Shown: positions 1 through 11,782 of the stretch, piece after piece
How positions within the stretch are numbered: position 1 is the first letter of the stretch
How the letters are laid out: the number at the start of each line of letters is the position of its first letter
Source of the DNA: Agriotes lineatus
Taxonomy: Eukaryota > Arthropoda > Insecta > Coleoptera > Elateridae
NCBI GenBank assembly: GCA_940337035.1
Contig: OW679197.1
Coordinates: 37,330,466-37,394,465 of the forward strand
Direction: 5' to 3'
Length of the DNA: 64,000 bases
Position numbers and translations under genes: made by a program
Notes under the pieces: model-generated
The model's input: the letters and a program-made list of their open reading frames with translations, nothing else
Told to the model about the DNA's origin: nothing
The model's database searches: none

Positions 1-32
1 ATATACCTTGGATAGAGAAAAACTAAACAGCC

Positions 33-511
33 AAGTACCTAGGACTGCAACTTGACACTCGACTGACCTGGAGCGCACATATAAATAAAAAGCTAAATGA
101 AGGTTACGCAAGACTTGCCCAACTCTACCCAATAATCAACGGGAAATCCTCTCTAAAAACGGAATGCGCACTACTATTATACAAAGTTCTACTGAGGTCG
201 CTCATTACCTATGCCTGCCCCGTGTGGTGAGCAACATCAGCCACCAATATCAGAAAAATCCAGACGTTCCAAAATAAGGTGCTCAGAATAGCAATAGATG
301 CCCCATGGTTTGTTCGCAACACACAAATCCACAAGAACTAGGAATCGAACCAATCGAAACATGTGTATGCAGAACCTCCCAAAAATTCTTCGAAAACATA
401 AATTTATGTATAAATGCAGTGTATCACCGGCTTGGACTCCAAAACATACACTTTAGACTCAAAAGAAAGCTACCTCAAGACGTAATAATAGACATTATAG
501 ACATTGATTAA
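33..511 (+). pseudogene. Jockey-like non-LTR retrotransposon, ORF2 C-terminal fragment
   Basis: Seen: translation from position 33 gives the end of a non-LTR reverse transcriptase: YLGLQLD, LTWSAHI, then LLYKVLLRSLITYACPVW, a thumb-region signature of Jockey-clade ORF2 proteins. An in-frame stop (tga, near 227) follows PVW. The reading then continues through KIQTFQNKVLRIAIDAPWFVRN and shifts frame near 300-340. After the shift it reads LGIEPIE and KFFENI and ends with a stop at 509-511. Known: Jockey-type ORF2 carries an endonuclease and a reverse transcriptase used for target-primed reverse transcription. Inference: this is a dead copy whose 5' part, if present, lies outside the window. One stop and one frameshift rule out function. 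The exact clade is a best guess. Confidence 0.8.
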
Positions 512-867
512 TCTAACCTACCATAAGTATCGAGGAGTCACATTGTATTACCTCTAAGCCAAGATATTAAAGTTAAAAAAAGCATATTAATTACGTATAA
601 CAGCCATGTATAACAAAGTAATAATTGTTAAAACGCCATAAAGGTTGATAAGTGGGAACCTATAATTTTGATACTTCAAATGTGATTATATCCGAGGTTT
701 TGTAGGGAATTATAAAATAACAAGAACAAAATAAAGTGTGTGAAAGTAAATTTTAATGACACCAGTCTAAAAAATTTGTGATAATGATATAAAAATTTAA
801 TTTTACAAATATAAATACTTGTATTTACCACGAAGAATCATAATACCTATATATATAAGTGTGCAAA
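512..867. other. AT-rich 3' flank of the Jockey-like fragment
   Basis: It holds the likely short 3' UTR of the element, with an A-rich stretch near 572-582, followed by AT-rich DNA. No gene or further structure was seen. Confidence 0.4.
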
Positions 868-1300
868 GTTTTGCAACCAGAAATTGGAAAGCTATTTAAA
901 CTCAGGTCAGCACTGAGAACTGTAAGTCACGTTGTAATTTAATTCATACAATTACTATATGATTGTAATTCACTGACACTTCAATAATATCCTTCAAATT
1001 GGACATATGCATTGGAAATTTTGGAAGGACATACGTCTTTCAACATTTTCTAGCATACGGTTTTTAAAACTGAGGTTAAACAACTAAGTCCTACTTAAAT
1101 CATGCAAAATGTTACAATGCCTTCACAAACCAGTTACATTATACATTACAATTTTTACCGAAAAACCGATAGATATTACTTGAAAGCTGCTTGAAATTAG
1201 AAAATAATTTATGGATTGTATGAAACGAACTTAAACATGACTTAGACTTTACATGATGTACTTAATTTTAAATAACTTTCCAATTTCTTGTTGGAATACT
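868..1300. repeat. Decayed inverted-repeat (MITE-like) element
   Basis: A segment at 874-901 (AGAAATTGGAAAG core) recurs in inverted orientation at 1266-1293 (CTTTCCAATTTCTTG). Weaker inverted similarity continues inward: a TTCATACAAT word in the left arm is matched on the other strand of the right arm near 1215-1230. The arms enclose about 430 bp. This fits an old foldback or MITE copy. No target duplication could be fixed, so the boundaries are approximate. Confidence 0.45.
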
Positions 1301-3240
1301 ATACTTAAAGAAGAAAGTTAGTGTAAAGAAACAATGAAGATGTTAATTGTATATGCGTGAAGCCTAATCAAATGGAGCTGCCAATGACTGTACGAGAAAG
1401 AATTAGGATATAGCTGGTGCAAAGTCCACTTGCCCACTAATAATGATAGAAGTTATGAGTTCGAAGAAGAAAATTTCATCATGTAAGTGTGCAATAAATG
1501 TAATTAAATAAATACCAGATCTGGGAACAAGAGCAGTAGGTAAAAGAATTAAACTGCTAATTTTAACAAGTATAGAAGTGATTATAATCAAGTAACAGAT
1601 AATTAACGACACATACATTTAATAAAATAACAGTTTTCAAGAACACTATCTATAACGTAATTAAAAATAGCATTTATGTAAACATACACTATTAATTACA
1701 TAACATTGAGTTTAATACTAAATTTGAATTTACAATAATATTTAAAGAAATTTATTCAATATTAAAAATACATATTTATTATTAATAAAAAATAATTGCC
1801 TCATATTAAAATATTATAGTTTTTATATTGTGTATGTTCTACTTGAATTCTGCAGTAACCAAAGAGATAAAGAGTCGAACAATTAATTTCGTTATAATTT
1901 CTCAAGCTGTGAGCAGAAAAGGTAAGAAGTAGAATGTGATAGAAGCCTGAGAATAACAATTAATTTCAATTAAAATATCACATTACTATAGTGCTGTTTG
2001 ATAGGCTGCAGACGTTTTGTATTAATTCCTTGTGCCTCTGCAGAAAGTGCAAGGTGTTGATGTATGAATCGAGTTTAGGTGGTGTTTTTGGTAGTGGTTC
2101 GATGGTGGTCCAAATAAGAAGCGGAGGCTTTAAAGCTCAGGAAAGGCGGGTACCATCGTGCATTGCAGCGAAGCCCTAGCTGTGCCCACAGGAGCTAAAA
2201 TTGTAGCCGAATGGTAAGTATATAGCCGAGAACAGCAAGCAGACGACGAGAATTACTTGGCGAGCCATCAGGAAGCTTTCAATGCAAGTCAACCGTTAAT
2301 AAAGATGCCCATTCGTCGAGGGACATTCTAGGGCTCGATAAAGGCCTACAATCTGTCTCTGAAGCATAATAAAGGTCAGAAATCCGTTTTTCCCAAAACT
2401 AAATCAGCGAATCGTTTGAATGTTTTGTTTTAAATTGGTGCTGTTTACTTCTGTAATATTACCTAAGTAACGCATCAATACGTGATAGCAGACGTAATTG
2501 TTGTGAATTAAACCAACTCTGATTTGTTTTCTGAGCTATAAATGTGCGGTTGAAACACTATAATGTGACAGTCAGGATATTTTCCATAATTTCGAAATAC
2601 CGTACTAGCTTATCCCATTAGTAAAATGGGCAGGGCAAAAACGAGCGCAATTAAGAAAATGATAACAGTAAATGATTTTACACATTTTAAATAAATTGGC
2701 AGGATGTAACAACTCAACCCATTCAGACAGGGTCATTAATTAAACTTCAATTATAGAAATATAATACAAGCACGAACCGGACAAATCAAATTATAAGCGG
2801 CAATTATTACTAAAACGTATTACAACACAATAATAAACTGCGTTAAAAAAACCGTTATCAAGTGGCCTTATGTCGAACAGTAATTTTTGAAAGTCTGTTA
2901 ACATAAAAAGGTAACAAAATTTATTCGTTGGCTAATCTCGCAAGAAACCAAAAACCCTAAACTGCGTGAGCACACTTGCCGATCGCGACCGACTTCGCCG
3001 AAGACATTGGTGCGGTACTTTGAGTTCTCAAAATAACTTAATTACATAAGACCGGTAAAGCGCCAACGAATTTTGACAATAACGACGAATGTGCCCAGGC
3101 ATACAAGGAGAATTCGTAAACTCCAGCAGTCCAAATCGGCTGATAGAAAGCTCCAAACGACCATCGGTAGCAGTAACAAATAATAATAAATAACCACAAT
3201 TAAATATCACAGCACACTCGACGAATCATTTAATGTACAA
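1301..3240. other. AT-rich intergenic DNA, no gene seen
   Basis: Only short chance frames of 60-71 codons without recognisable domains. Around 2080-2400 the base composition is somewhat GC-richer but no frame stays open. Confidence 0.4.
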
Positions 3241-4145
3241 GCTTACTCAAGTACTCGTAGTGAACTTCCAAAATTGCGAGTGCGCTACTAAATGCCGGAA
3301 AGTCCAAAACTGGGCAATCTTAGGAAAGCCAACAATTAATACAAATGATAATACAATGCAGTTACAAACTCTTATATAATTGAACAATAATTTACCGGTA
3401 ACTGCACAACAACTTAAAAGCGGCTGAGCGGTCCTTACTCGCCTTCTCGCAATGCTTCGGGAAAATCAATAGCCGAAATGCGGCTGCACATAAATATTTT
3501 AGAATAAAACCTAATACCAGCTCCCGTCGAGCACTTCCCAAAATTCGTATGGAGGATCCAGGCGGGCTGAGAAATTGGCAATCGAAGCGTGGCAAGACAA
3601 GGTCGTACACAGAAGATAGCGGCTGCGACGGTTGCTTTCCAAACTCTGAACTAATGGCCCAAAACTGCTTATCAAATTCGGAACTAAAGGCCCAAAACTG
3701 CTATGCTATGCTAAGGAAAAACGAATCCCAAAATAAATGCATGCAAACCTTTGCTAAACGACAAACAATATAAAGCGGAACTCACCCCTGATAATCTGGG
3801 CAATCGGACATCGAAGGTTAGATGCGGCACGGTGTCAAATAATCTTTCCAACATGAAGTCCAAAATACGAAATACACCACTCCGCAGCGGGGCCTCAAAA
3901 CCCTCCATAAATACCAAACTGAAGGCCCGTACAGCGGCAGGACAAAATCCACCAAATACAAGTATCAAACACCTCCGCGGCGCTCCGCCAAACGAAAGGG
4001 TCAAGCTAGGCCAAGGAAAGCGTGTAGATAACGATAAAGAGCGCAACAGAAATCGCAAATTATGGAAGGCGCAAAGCCAGCGTTGCGAAACTACAGGGAG
4101 CGCAGAAAAACCGTAACAAGTCATGTCGTAACTTATTTTATGGAT
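3241..4145. other. GC-richer patch with unassigned frames
   Basis: This stretch is less AT-rich than its surroundings. It holds overlapping open frames on both strands: 74 and 121 codons on plus, 177 codons on minus at 3711-4244. None has a recognisable motif. Two copies of a 29-bp phrase ending in GGCCCAAAACTGCT lie at 3641-3669 and 3674-3702. Coding status cannot be supported; an old repeat or a non-coding conserved patch are alternatives. Confidence 0.3.
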
Positions 4146-4157
4146 TGTGTATGCAAA

Positions 4158-4314
4158 CAACCTCACTTTGACAACTGACATCTTAACTGACCGAGCGTGT
4201 TGACGTCTGAGTAGAGCGATGTAATAATTTACGTATAAACACATAACCTCACTTTGACAACTGTCAAGTCAAATGACTCAGCGGGCTGAATTCTGGGTAG
4301 AGCGATGTAATAAT
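4158..4314. repeat. Two-copy tandem repeat, unit about 87 bp
   Basis: Copy 1 (4158-4228) and copy 2 (4245-4314) both start with AACCTCACTTTGACAACTG and both end with GTAGAGCGATGTAATAAT. The middles differ by substitutions and small indels. This is an old local duplication. Confidence 0.7.
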
Positions 4315-4629
4315 CACCGACCTGCAGTTGAAGAATCTAGTTCAAGGACTTGGTAAAGCTATTGTCAATTTGCTTAATTTTGCTAATTCCTCTGGCAAAA
4401 TTTCCAAACAATTGCAATTGCAGTATTATAGTGTATGAAATATTGTGAAACTATTAAACAACAGGATCCATAGCGGAAAAGCCAAATTTGGGACTAACTC
4501 CAAATATTACACCAGCAAATATAAGAGCTTTACGTATCTGGGTCAAATGATATGATTCTGGGCTCATATCTGGCTGTGTACTAGTTTGTTGCCATAAATT
4601 ATGGAGTGTTTTATTCACTTGTAAATAAT

Positions 4630-5026
4630 AGTATATTATTATATGAGCGATTATGACAGCCATTATTCACGAAGATGACATTTGCGCCACAAGCCGAAGG
4701 CGCGTGTCGCAAGTCATCTGAGTGAATAATGGCCATAATCGCGAATATAATACGATATTTTATCTACTCCTATGCAATAGGAGCCTTGTGTTCATATTTC
4801 AGAATTATGACATTTGTGACAGCTGTTAACTTCAAAAGTCATTTAATAATAAGAATGAATTTTGTGATTGGCTACAACCTATTGAATAATGAACATAGAA
4901 TTTTCTGATTGGTTGCAATTTGCAAACTATTGAATAATGAAAATAGAATTTTATGATTGGCTGCAAACCGTGAATTATGAATCATAATTCATGGCCATTG
5001 TACTGTAGGAGTAGATAAAGTATAAT
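4630..5026. repeat. Compound foldback/MITE with two nested inverted repeats
   Basis: The first palindrome spans 4630-4757. Its left arm (GCGATTATGACAGCCATTAT, from 4647) matches the inverted right arm ending near 4742, around a GC-rich centre. The second inverted repeat starts with TTTATCTACTCCTA near 4757 and ends with TAGGAGTAGATAAA near 5018. Between its arms is a roughly 48-bp unit repeated about 2.5 times (4853-4969), each copy with a TGATTGG word. A terminus of the form TATTTTATCTACT recurs in the hairpin element inside the P450 intron, so the two may be one family. Confidence 0.55.
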
Positions 5027-5820
5027 TTTTCTACAACCGTCTTTAAAGTCATTACTTTTAATACCAAAATATGTCATTGAATTTAAAATTTCTCATACTG
5101 ATACAAAAAGTATATGTTGCAAGGCAACACTTTTAGTTCTTACGATTAAAAGTACTGTATGTAAATTCTACTTGGTGGGCTACGGTTGTCAGTTGTCCTA
5201 ATGGGTTATAAATGAGACACTTCAAATGCACACAATCATTTCCAATTTTGAATACTTTGTACATTTCTTGGTTGCAGAAAAAATGGTATCTATGTTGAGA
5301 AATACTATCGTGTATTGCAAACAAAAATTCATTCAAGGCAGACCTCGGAAAGAAAGATAAAAAATCTAGTCACGTCTGAACTTACACCTGTAGGTGAATG
5401 TAAGATTGTATTTTGTTTATGAAAACATTTCTCACTGTGACAGTTTGCACTGCATTAAGGTTACTCGTATCAAGCAGAAAGAAAAATAAGATAGCATTTA
5501 CACAACAACAGTCAATAAAAATTGTTTTTATTTTGTATATTTTTAGGAAAATAGTTCAAGATCAAGATGTATTTCAATTATCTCTGATTTATGGTAGTTC
5601 ATTTGCTTCAATGTGTATGTATCAAGTTATGGCAAACTTCAATTTGATTATGGCATGCTGCAAATGAGTTTTTGGAACACACAATATATTGATTTGTTAG
5701 CCGTAAAAGTAACCCTGTTTGATTTGCAATTTTGTATTTCCTTGACTACGCTGCAAAAAAAACAAAGCAAAGTTTGTCAAACCAAGTGCCACTTTTAACT
5801 CTAATAAAACAATATAGTGT
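5027..5820. other. AT-rich intergenic DNA, no gene seen
   Basis: Frames of up to 84 codons occur but are low-complexity and show no domain. No repeat structure was recognised. Confidence 0.4.
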
Positions 5821-6090
5821 TTATCCACCCTCATCATTAAAATGCTACTTTACCATGGGAATATTAATAGAGAAAACATAACTTTACAGGTTAGGAATTG
5901 GAAAATTGTTATGTATGGTACAAGTGACCAAAAAGTTATTCCGTAAGGGGAAACGCTGTGGTTTATAGGCTTTTTTATTCACTAGTAAATAAAATCAATT
6001 TTATCCATCCTCATCATTAAAATGTTTCTTTGCCACGGACATTTTCATGGATAAATACAGCTTTACAAGTAGGTATTGGAAAAATAAACA
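5821..6090. repeat. Diverged direct repeat pair
   Basis: TTATCCACCCTCATCATTAA (from 5821) recurs as TTATCCATCCTCATCATTAA (from 6001). Both copies continue with ACTTTACAGGT.AGGAATTGG and CTTTACAAGTAGGTATTGG respectively. The copies are about 180 bp apart and about 90 bp long, with many substitutions. Origin unknown. Confidence 0.55.
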
Positions 6091-8737
6091 CAAATAATTG
6101 TGCGAGATTAATCAAGATGCCTGTGATTTTATATTGCTTACTAATAAGCAACTACTGTGAAGTTAATTTGTTACTGCAATTTATAAAGAAAATGTCTGCT
6201 GAAGAAAGAGCGGTATTTGTTACGACATACACAAAATGTATGCCTGGTAAGGAAATTGTTGACAACTTTGCTGCCCCATATCCCAACGGGAAAGGGTAAT
6301 ACAAGATAATTATTTTAACTCGTAAATCCCTGGCCACACTTAACAAACGTACTGTATATCATTATGGAAGTACATTTATTTGAAATAATTTACTTCCAAG
6401 TACATAAAACTAATCTGACGACTAATCGGAAATGTTTGCTAAGTATGCAAAGCTTCCTGGTATATTTATTTAATAATAGGACTAATTAAATTTGGCCCAA
6501 ATAAGTGGGTAACCCTTATTGGGTCCAGGTTTGATTTATTTATACCTTGACTGATTTAAAGAATACCAAATAACAGAAATTACATTTATTCAAAACTATG
6601 TACATGTCAAACCTTAATTGTAGAAATAAATCAATATATAAACTATTTCAAATCATAGGCATAAAATAAAATTCAATTAGGGTCCGCTTGCTGTTAGGCC
6701 ACCCAAATGGCAGGAGCGGTCTTGGCTCTCAACTGTTTGACAGTTGCTGGCACTTCTCCGGATGATGGACAGAGGTTGGCACAATGTTATCAGCTATTTT
6801 ATTTAATGAAAGGAAATACCACCTGGATGGAATTTCTCTTGGTTCCCACGTGCGTAACCGCGGAATGTGACTTGTTGATAACTGTGTGTGTTGAAAGGTT
6901 ATCGGGGTTGATAACAGATATAATCTGTTCACGACCTTTTTGGGACAGAGTTGGCTGAGATTTTTTCTTTTCATGTTGGACTAACTGATTCGGTGATGTA
7001 GCGGATGCAACTTTTTTTTTCTGTCAGTGTCTGTTCGACATTTTCTTGCCACCACATTGCCAGATTTATTATTTTAATATTCGTAAGAAAATAAATGCTT
7101 TATCAAGTGAGTAAAAATAATCTTAATTTCCGTCAAAGGAAAAGTCAAAATGCCCAATATAATTTTGTTACAACAAAAAATTTCCATTAAACGATGCTAC
7201 TTCCAATTTAAAAAGGACAGACCAGATCTAAAAGAACACGAGTTGATGTCGAGACTAGAGAAAGATCCGGCAACAATGTACATATTCAGAAAATATAACC
7301 TTAAACTTAAAACAACCTAACCTAACACAAAAAGTGTCGATTTCCATTAGGGAGTTTAGTTGCCACAGAGGTACTACCAACAAAATTACTAGATGGTCAT
7401 AGCCTCACCTGACCCAAAAAGATCGTGAACGGCTTATATATCGCGCGTGCCGAGGTCGTACTTTACCAATAACTTTTACAAATTCCTTCATTACTAATAT
7501 TCCATTATTAAAAGTTGATCTGTGGACATCTTCCACATTTCAACAGATCAACATATCCATTTTAAATTGTTTAAGATTTTCAAAAATTCTGAAAATTCTT
7601 CGCACTGGAAGGAATTCATGGTGCACTAGCGCACTAAATAAAAATACTATAACAAGTGCTTTTTAAAGACTAATTGTATATCCTGAATGTTTTTCAGTTT
7701 TTATCTACAACTACTAACCTAGTTTCTTTATTATTGTTGGTTTCTACCATTAATAACTATTCAACGTGTGTTTTATGTTTATCACTCGCATTTCACATCT
7801 ACGTGGAACTGTTTAATAAAGCTAATGTCACCATGGCATTATAATCCCAAATGAAATCATAATTTAAAAATTGCATATCCAACTCTACCCTAATAAATTC
7901 CTGCAACTGTATTTTGCAAAACTGAATGGTTTGGAATTATTGTACTGCGGAACATCTGCTTGACTAAAATATATTTATGTACTTTGTAAGCACAAAATTT
8001 TACTTTAGAACAGACAATTATTGGAGAAAATCCAACAAAAAATTTGGGAAAGGACTGAATAGATTCGAATTATTGGAAACACGAATCTGCTTAATAATGC
8101 ATTTTATGACCATGAACTGTTACTGTCAAACAGCAAATGTTTGAAGCAATATCAGACGTGGATATCAGCAAAATGATCTGGACCATGGCATAACGTTTAG
8201 GATCATCAAAATGAAGAATTCAAATGTAATGATTTGCACTAATAAAACAAAAACAACAAAGTTTATTTGCCCAGTTTTATTAACAAACGAAATAGAAAAA
8301 CTATTTTTAAGAATTCAAAAAATTTTGTAGGTTCAACTAGGAGACACAACTTGGCTGATAATTGGTTGATAAAGTATCATAAAATTGACCAGATAAATTC
8401 ATGGTTATTGGTGGTATAAGTGGTCGCGTAGTATTATAACTTATCAGAGTTCAGAGCACTTGTTGAAGTAAATCTCTGTTAAGTAAGTTTTAAAGCCACA
8501 TTATAAGAGCTAAATCTAAGTCAGGAATTGAAAGTCAAGCTTCATCATGACAAAGCTTCAAGTCACGTAGCACAACTAACTAGCACTCGCCTAAAAACCT
8601 TAAAAACAAAGCGAATCCTAACACTATGAAAAAAAACCTAGTAAAAAATCCTATCAATTTCATTTGATTTCGCTATTTAACAGAAAGGTTGTTTAATAAG
8701 AAGGCAAACACTAATGTAATAAAACTAAAATATTTTT
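6091..8737. other. Intergenic DNA, no gene seen
   Basis: Short frames only. 6660-6960 is GC-richer and contains overlapping 81- and 83-codon frames on opposite strands without domains. A two-unit CCTAA run near 7313-7323 is too short to be telomeric. Confidence 0.4.
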
Positions 8738-9762
8738 ATCCGATTTTCATTTGATTTCAAGTTATAGCATCATAAAGAAATCCCCACATAGTCCAGTCAA
8801 ATGGTAGAAAATAGGGGAAAGTTTTGGTGGAGTTTTGATATTTGGTTCCTATATGTTTTTTGGGTCGTTGTACACGAATATCAGGTTTTCCAACAAGAAT
8901 TTTGACGGGAAACACGTTTTTTAAGCAAAAACGATGTAAAAACGAGATTTTTTAAAGTTTTTCTAAAATTAATCGAGAAATATCCAATTTCGTAAATGCT
9001 GAACCTATATAAAATGAAAGAGGATAAAATTGCCTACATTTGAGGCACTTGTTTTTTCTCTCTGATCAATAGTTCAGCCGTGAGAGCGCCGCGAAATTAT
9101 AGTCCAGTCAAATGGTAGAAAATAGGGGAAAGCTTTGGTGGAGTTTTCATATTTGGTTCCTGTATGTTTTTTGGGTCGCTGTACGAAATATCAGTTTGGC
9201 CAACATTTTATTTACGAAGATTCATTTCATATACCATTTTTGATTTACGAAAAATTTATAGTTGTCGAGTTACTTTAAAATAAACTGGGATCATTCTTTT
9301 TTTTATTTTAATATCTAACTTCACGGCGCTCTCGCGGCTGAACGATTGATCGGAGAAAAAAAACTTTAGTACATAAAATGTAGGAAATTTTATTTTATTT
9401 CATTTCATGTAGGTTAACATTTACGAAGAATTGATAGCTTTCGGGTAATTTTAGAAAAACAAACAAAATCGGTTTTTACACCGTTTTTGCTTAAAAAACG
9501 TGTTTCCGGTCAAAAATTTAATTGGTAAACCTGATATTTGTGTACAGCGACCCACAAAACATATAGGAACCTAATATTAAAACTCCACCAAAACTTTCCG
9601 CTATTTTATATCATTTAACTGGACTATATGGGGATTTCTTTATGAGGCTATAACTTAAAAACAAATGAAAATCGGATAACACCATTTGAGTTTTTTTGCA
9701 TTATTTTCACATGTATAATACATTCCAGGAGTTTGGTTTGTTCCTCCCGACTCACCCTGTAT
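8738..9762. mobile_element. Large foldback element with a third, internal arm copy
   Basis: The left arm (8738-9096) begins ATCCGATTTTCATTTG. The right arm (9317-9677) ends with the reverse complement, CAAATGAAAATCGGAT. At the inner ends, left TGATCAATAGTTCAGCCGTG and right CGGCTGAACGATTGATC pair as well. The spacer (9097-9316) contains a direct copy of part of the left arm: AGTCCAGTCAAATGGTAGAA occurs near 8791 and again near 9102. Downstream the sequence runs to CTCACCCTGTATA (9751-9763), the same end type as other MITEs here. No matching left terminus was found. Coding capacity is absent, so it is non-autonomous. Confidence 0.7.
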
Positions 9763-10260
9763 ATAGTACTATATTTATTAAACTTGAGTCCTAATTGAGT
9801 ATCCACCATTTGTAGAAAAGGGTCACATTAACTCGTTCATTGCGTGTGAGCTGGTTTAAGTAGTTGCTATTGGTTAAATACGTATGTATGTGTATCGTGA
9901 CTTCGACAGCTTCGTCCGATAAACTGTCAGAGCCATTCTCAAAGCTAGCACCTCGCCATTAAATTAATTAAATACCTATAAATACAAATCATATTCCTGT
10001 ACTACTGGTTATCCCAGCCTTTCGAAAGCAGTGAACCTCGCAGGTCACAATGAAGATGGTGATTACTATTTTTGCAGTTACAGACGCTGCACACGCTTAT
10101 TACATCGCAAGCGAAGCAGACTCCTCGAAGGTGGGACGAGCACAAAGCCTTTTCATTACTGAAAAAGCTGAAATTTACATGAGCCTCCTCTGCGGCGGTG
10201 TAGAACAAATAATTTTTCAACAAGACATTAAATTCCCCGCAATTAGGGGCGCTTTGAAGG
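9763..10260. other. Intergenic DNA, no gene seen
   Basis: Overlapping frames of 71 and 73 codons on opposite strands (10002-10265) show no domain. Nothing else was recognised. Confidence 0.35.
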
Positions 10261-10790
10261 AATAATAAGGTAAGTCGCGGCCCTCAAAGATGCGGAAGTT
10301 CCCGTCGACTTAACAGATACGGCGGTTTCAAAGTTCAATCGTTTGCTCTTCGGGGCCCGACCCAGGTTCGAACCGAAGCATTGATCAAAGACGGCGGTCG
10401 GAAGAAGTTGAATCGTTATTGCAGCCGCTCGTCATCCGATATATCCGGTGGGTTATAAGGACGTCTAGACTCCTCAAAAGGGTTAAGACGCGAGCATCTC
10501 TCAGGATCCCAATTATATTAATACGGACCGCACGCCACTGACAGAGCGAGCGAGGGACGAGTTGTAAGCCGCCGCCGACGGGGGAAATTTCGATCGCTCA
10601 TATTTCAAAAGGGCCGCCCGGCCTCTTTGATCATTTTGTCAATCTCAGATATTCTTCTTAATTGTGCTTAGATTAAATGGGGTTAAATTTTGGCAAATCG
10701 TCTTAGCGAATGCTGGCGAGACTGCATTAAGATTAAAAGGGGCGCGGGTTTATTCAGTTAACCCTTGCAATTGAAAAGATTGTTTTAGGA
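10261..10790. other. GC-rich island, possible non-coding conserved segment
   Basis: This block is markedly GC-richer than its flanks. It contains words resembling insect transcription-factor sites, such as CTTTGATCATTTTG (a TCF/Pangolin-like site near 10624). No frame remains open. Candidate regulatory DNA by composition only. Confidence 0.25.
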
Positions 10791-11494
10791 CTCTGGATTT
10801 GTTTTATTAGAAAAAGGCATGTAGCCGTACAACAATTAATAGGTATGTAGAAATTTTTCTGCCTAAATAAAAATTGATTTAACAGGGTAACCCAATTTTA
10901 AATATCTTTAAACCTATATTTGAATTGACTTCTAATCGGATATTCTCAAGACATTTTTTTTGAGTCACCTGTGTAATTACGTTATTTAGGCAAATTACTT
11001 TAACTCGTTAATATTGCGTGTACTCTTAGAACCAGTCACATCATTTTATTCATTTACCTAATAATATTTTAATGAATTCCACAGTCATCTGTTAGATCTG
11101 TTCGAAGTTCCCTGAAGTTACTCGGGATAAAAATTCGATTTGTAACATACCCTACGAGCTCTTTCCATTATGTTTCATTGTATTCGTGTCTAAACTAAGA
11201 GGGGGAAATCCAAAACTCTAAATTAAATCTAGATCATGATATTTTGTTAAATAGATAACGTTTCACCATAATTCGTTTTACCAAGAATTCATGCAGATAC
11301 TTATCGAATTGTTTTGTGACGTTAGCGCCTGTGCATATTAGTATTTTACACATAATTAATACGTTCGAATTTGAACGCTACCATTAAGTCACAATCGGTG
11401 TTGGAATCTCCCGTGGGCAACGATTGAGTGATAAGGACAAATGATTAGGAGATGACCCGAACGATAGGAGGACCAGATGATTCTAAAACGAAGA
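10791..11494. other. AT-rich intergenic DNA, no gene seen
   Basis: No frame of note and no repeat structure recognised. Confidence 0.4.
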
Positions 11495-11782
11495 TCCTGG
11501 CCTGTTAAAGGCGATCAATCTAATCCAGCTCAAACTGGAGAAGCCAACAGCTTCTAGGCCCTCTGGAGTTAGACCAGGCAGCCTGCAGTCGGACAAAGCT
11601 TACCAGGTCCGCTTCGATCTGGACCTCACCTTATTTTCATAGCCAATCCGCCGTAGTAGGTTCGAGATACTTGAGTCCGCGAACACAATAGAAGAAGTAT
11701 TCAGAGCTACAAATACCCTCCTGAAGTCTAATATTATAACCGTTCTCATGGCCGCTGGCTTCAATACTAGGATACGTCCTTA
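11495..11782 (+). other. Unassigned protein-like reading frame with one stop
   Basis: Plus-strand translation from about 11495 reads protein-like sequence for about 95 codons with a single internal stop, for example QVRFDLDLTLFS, then the stop, then ESANTIEEVFRATNTLL and TVLMAAGFNTRIRP. It has no start codon in a plausible place and no recognised family signature. It could be an old exon or a retroelement gag remnant, or chance in a GC-richer segment. Confidence 0.25.

Noticed and set aside
3711..4244. 177-codon minus-strand frame
   Set aside because: Overlaps a 121-codon frame on the other strand, lies in a locally GC-rich patch that lowers stop frequency, and shows no recognisable motif.
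7313..7323. CCTAA units as telomere-like repeat
   Set aside because: Only two units; expected by chance.
10360..10385. CAGGTTCGAACC as a tRNA B box
   Set aside because: No cloverleaf can be built around it.
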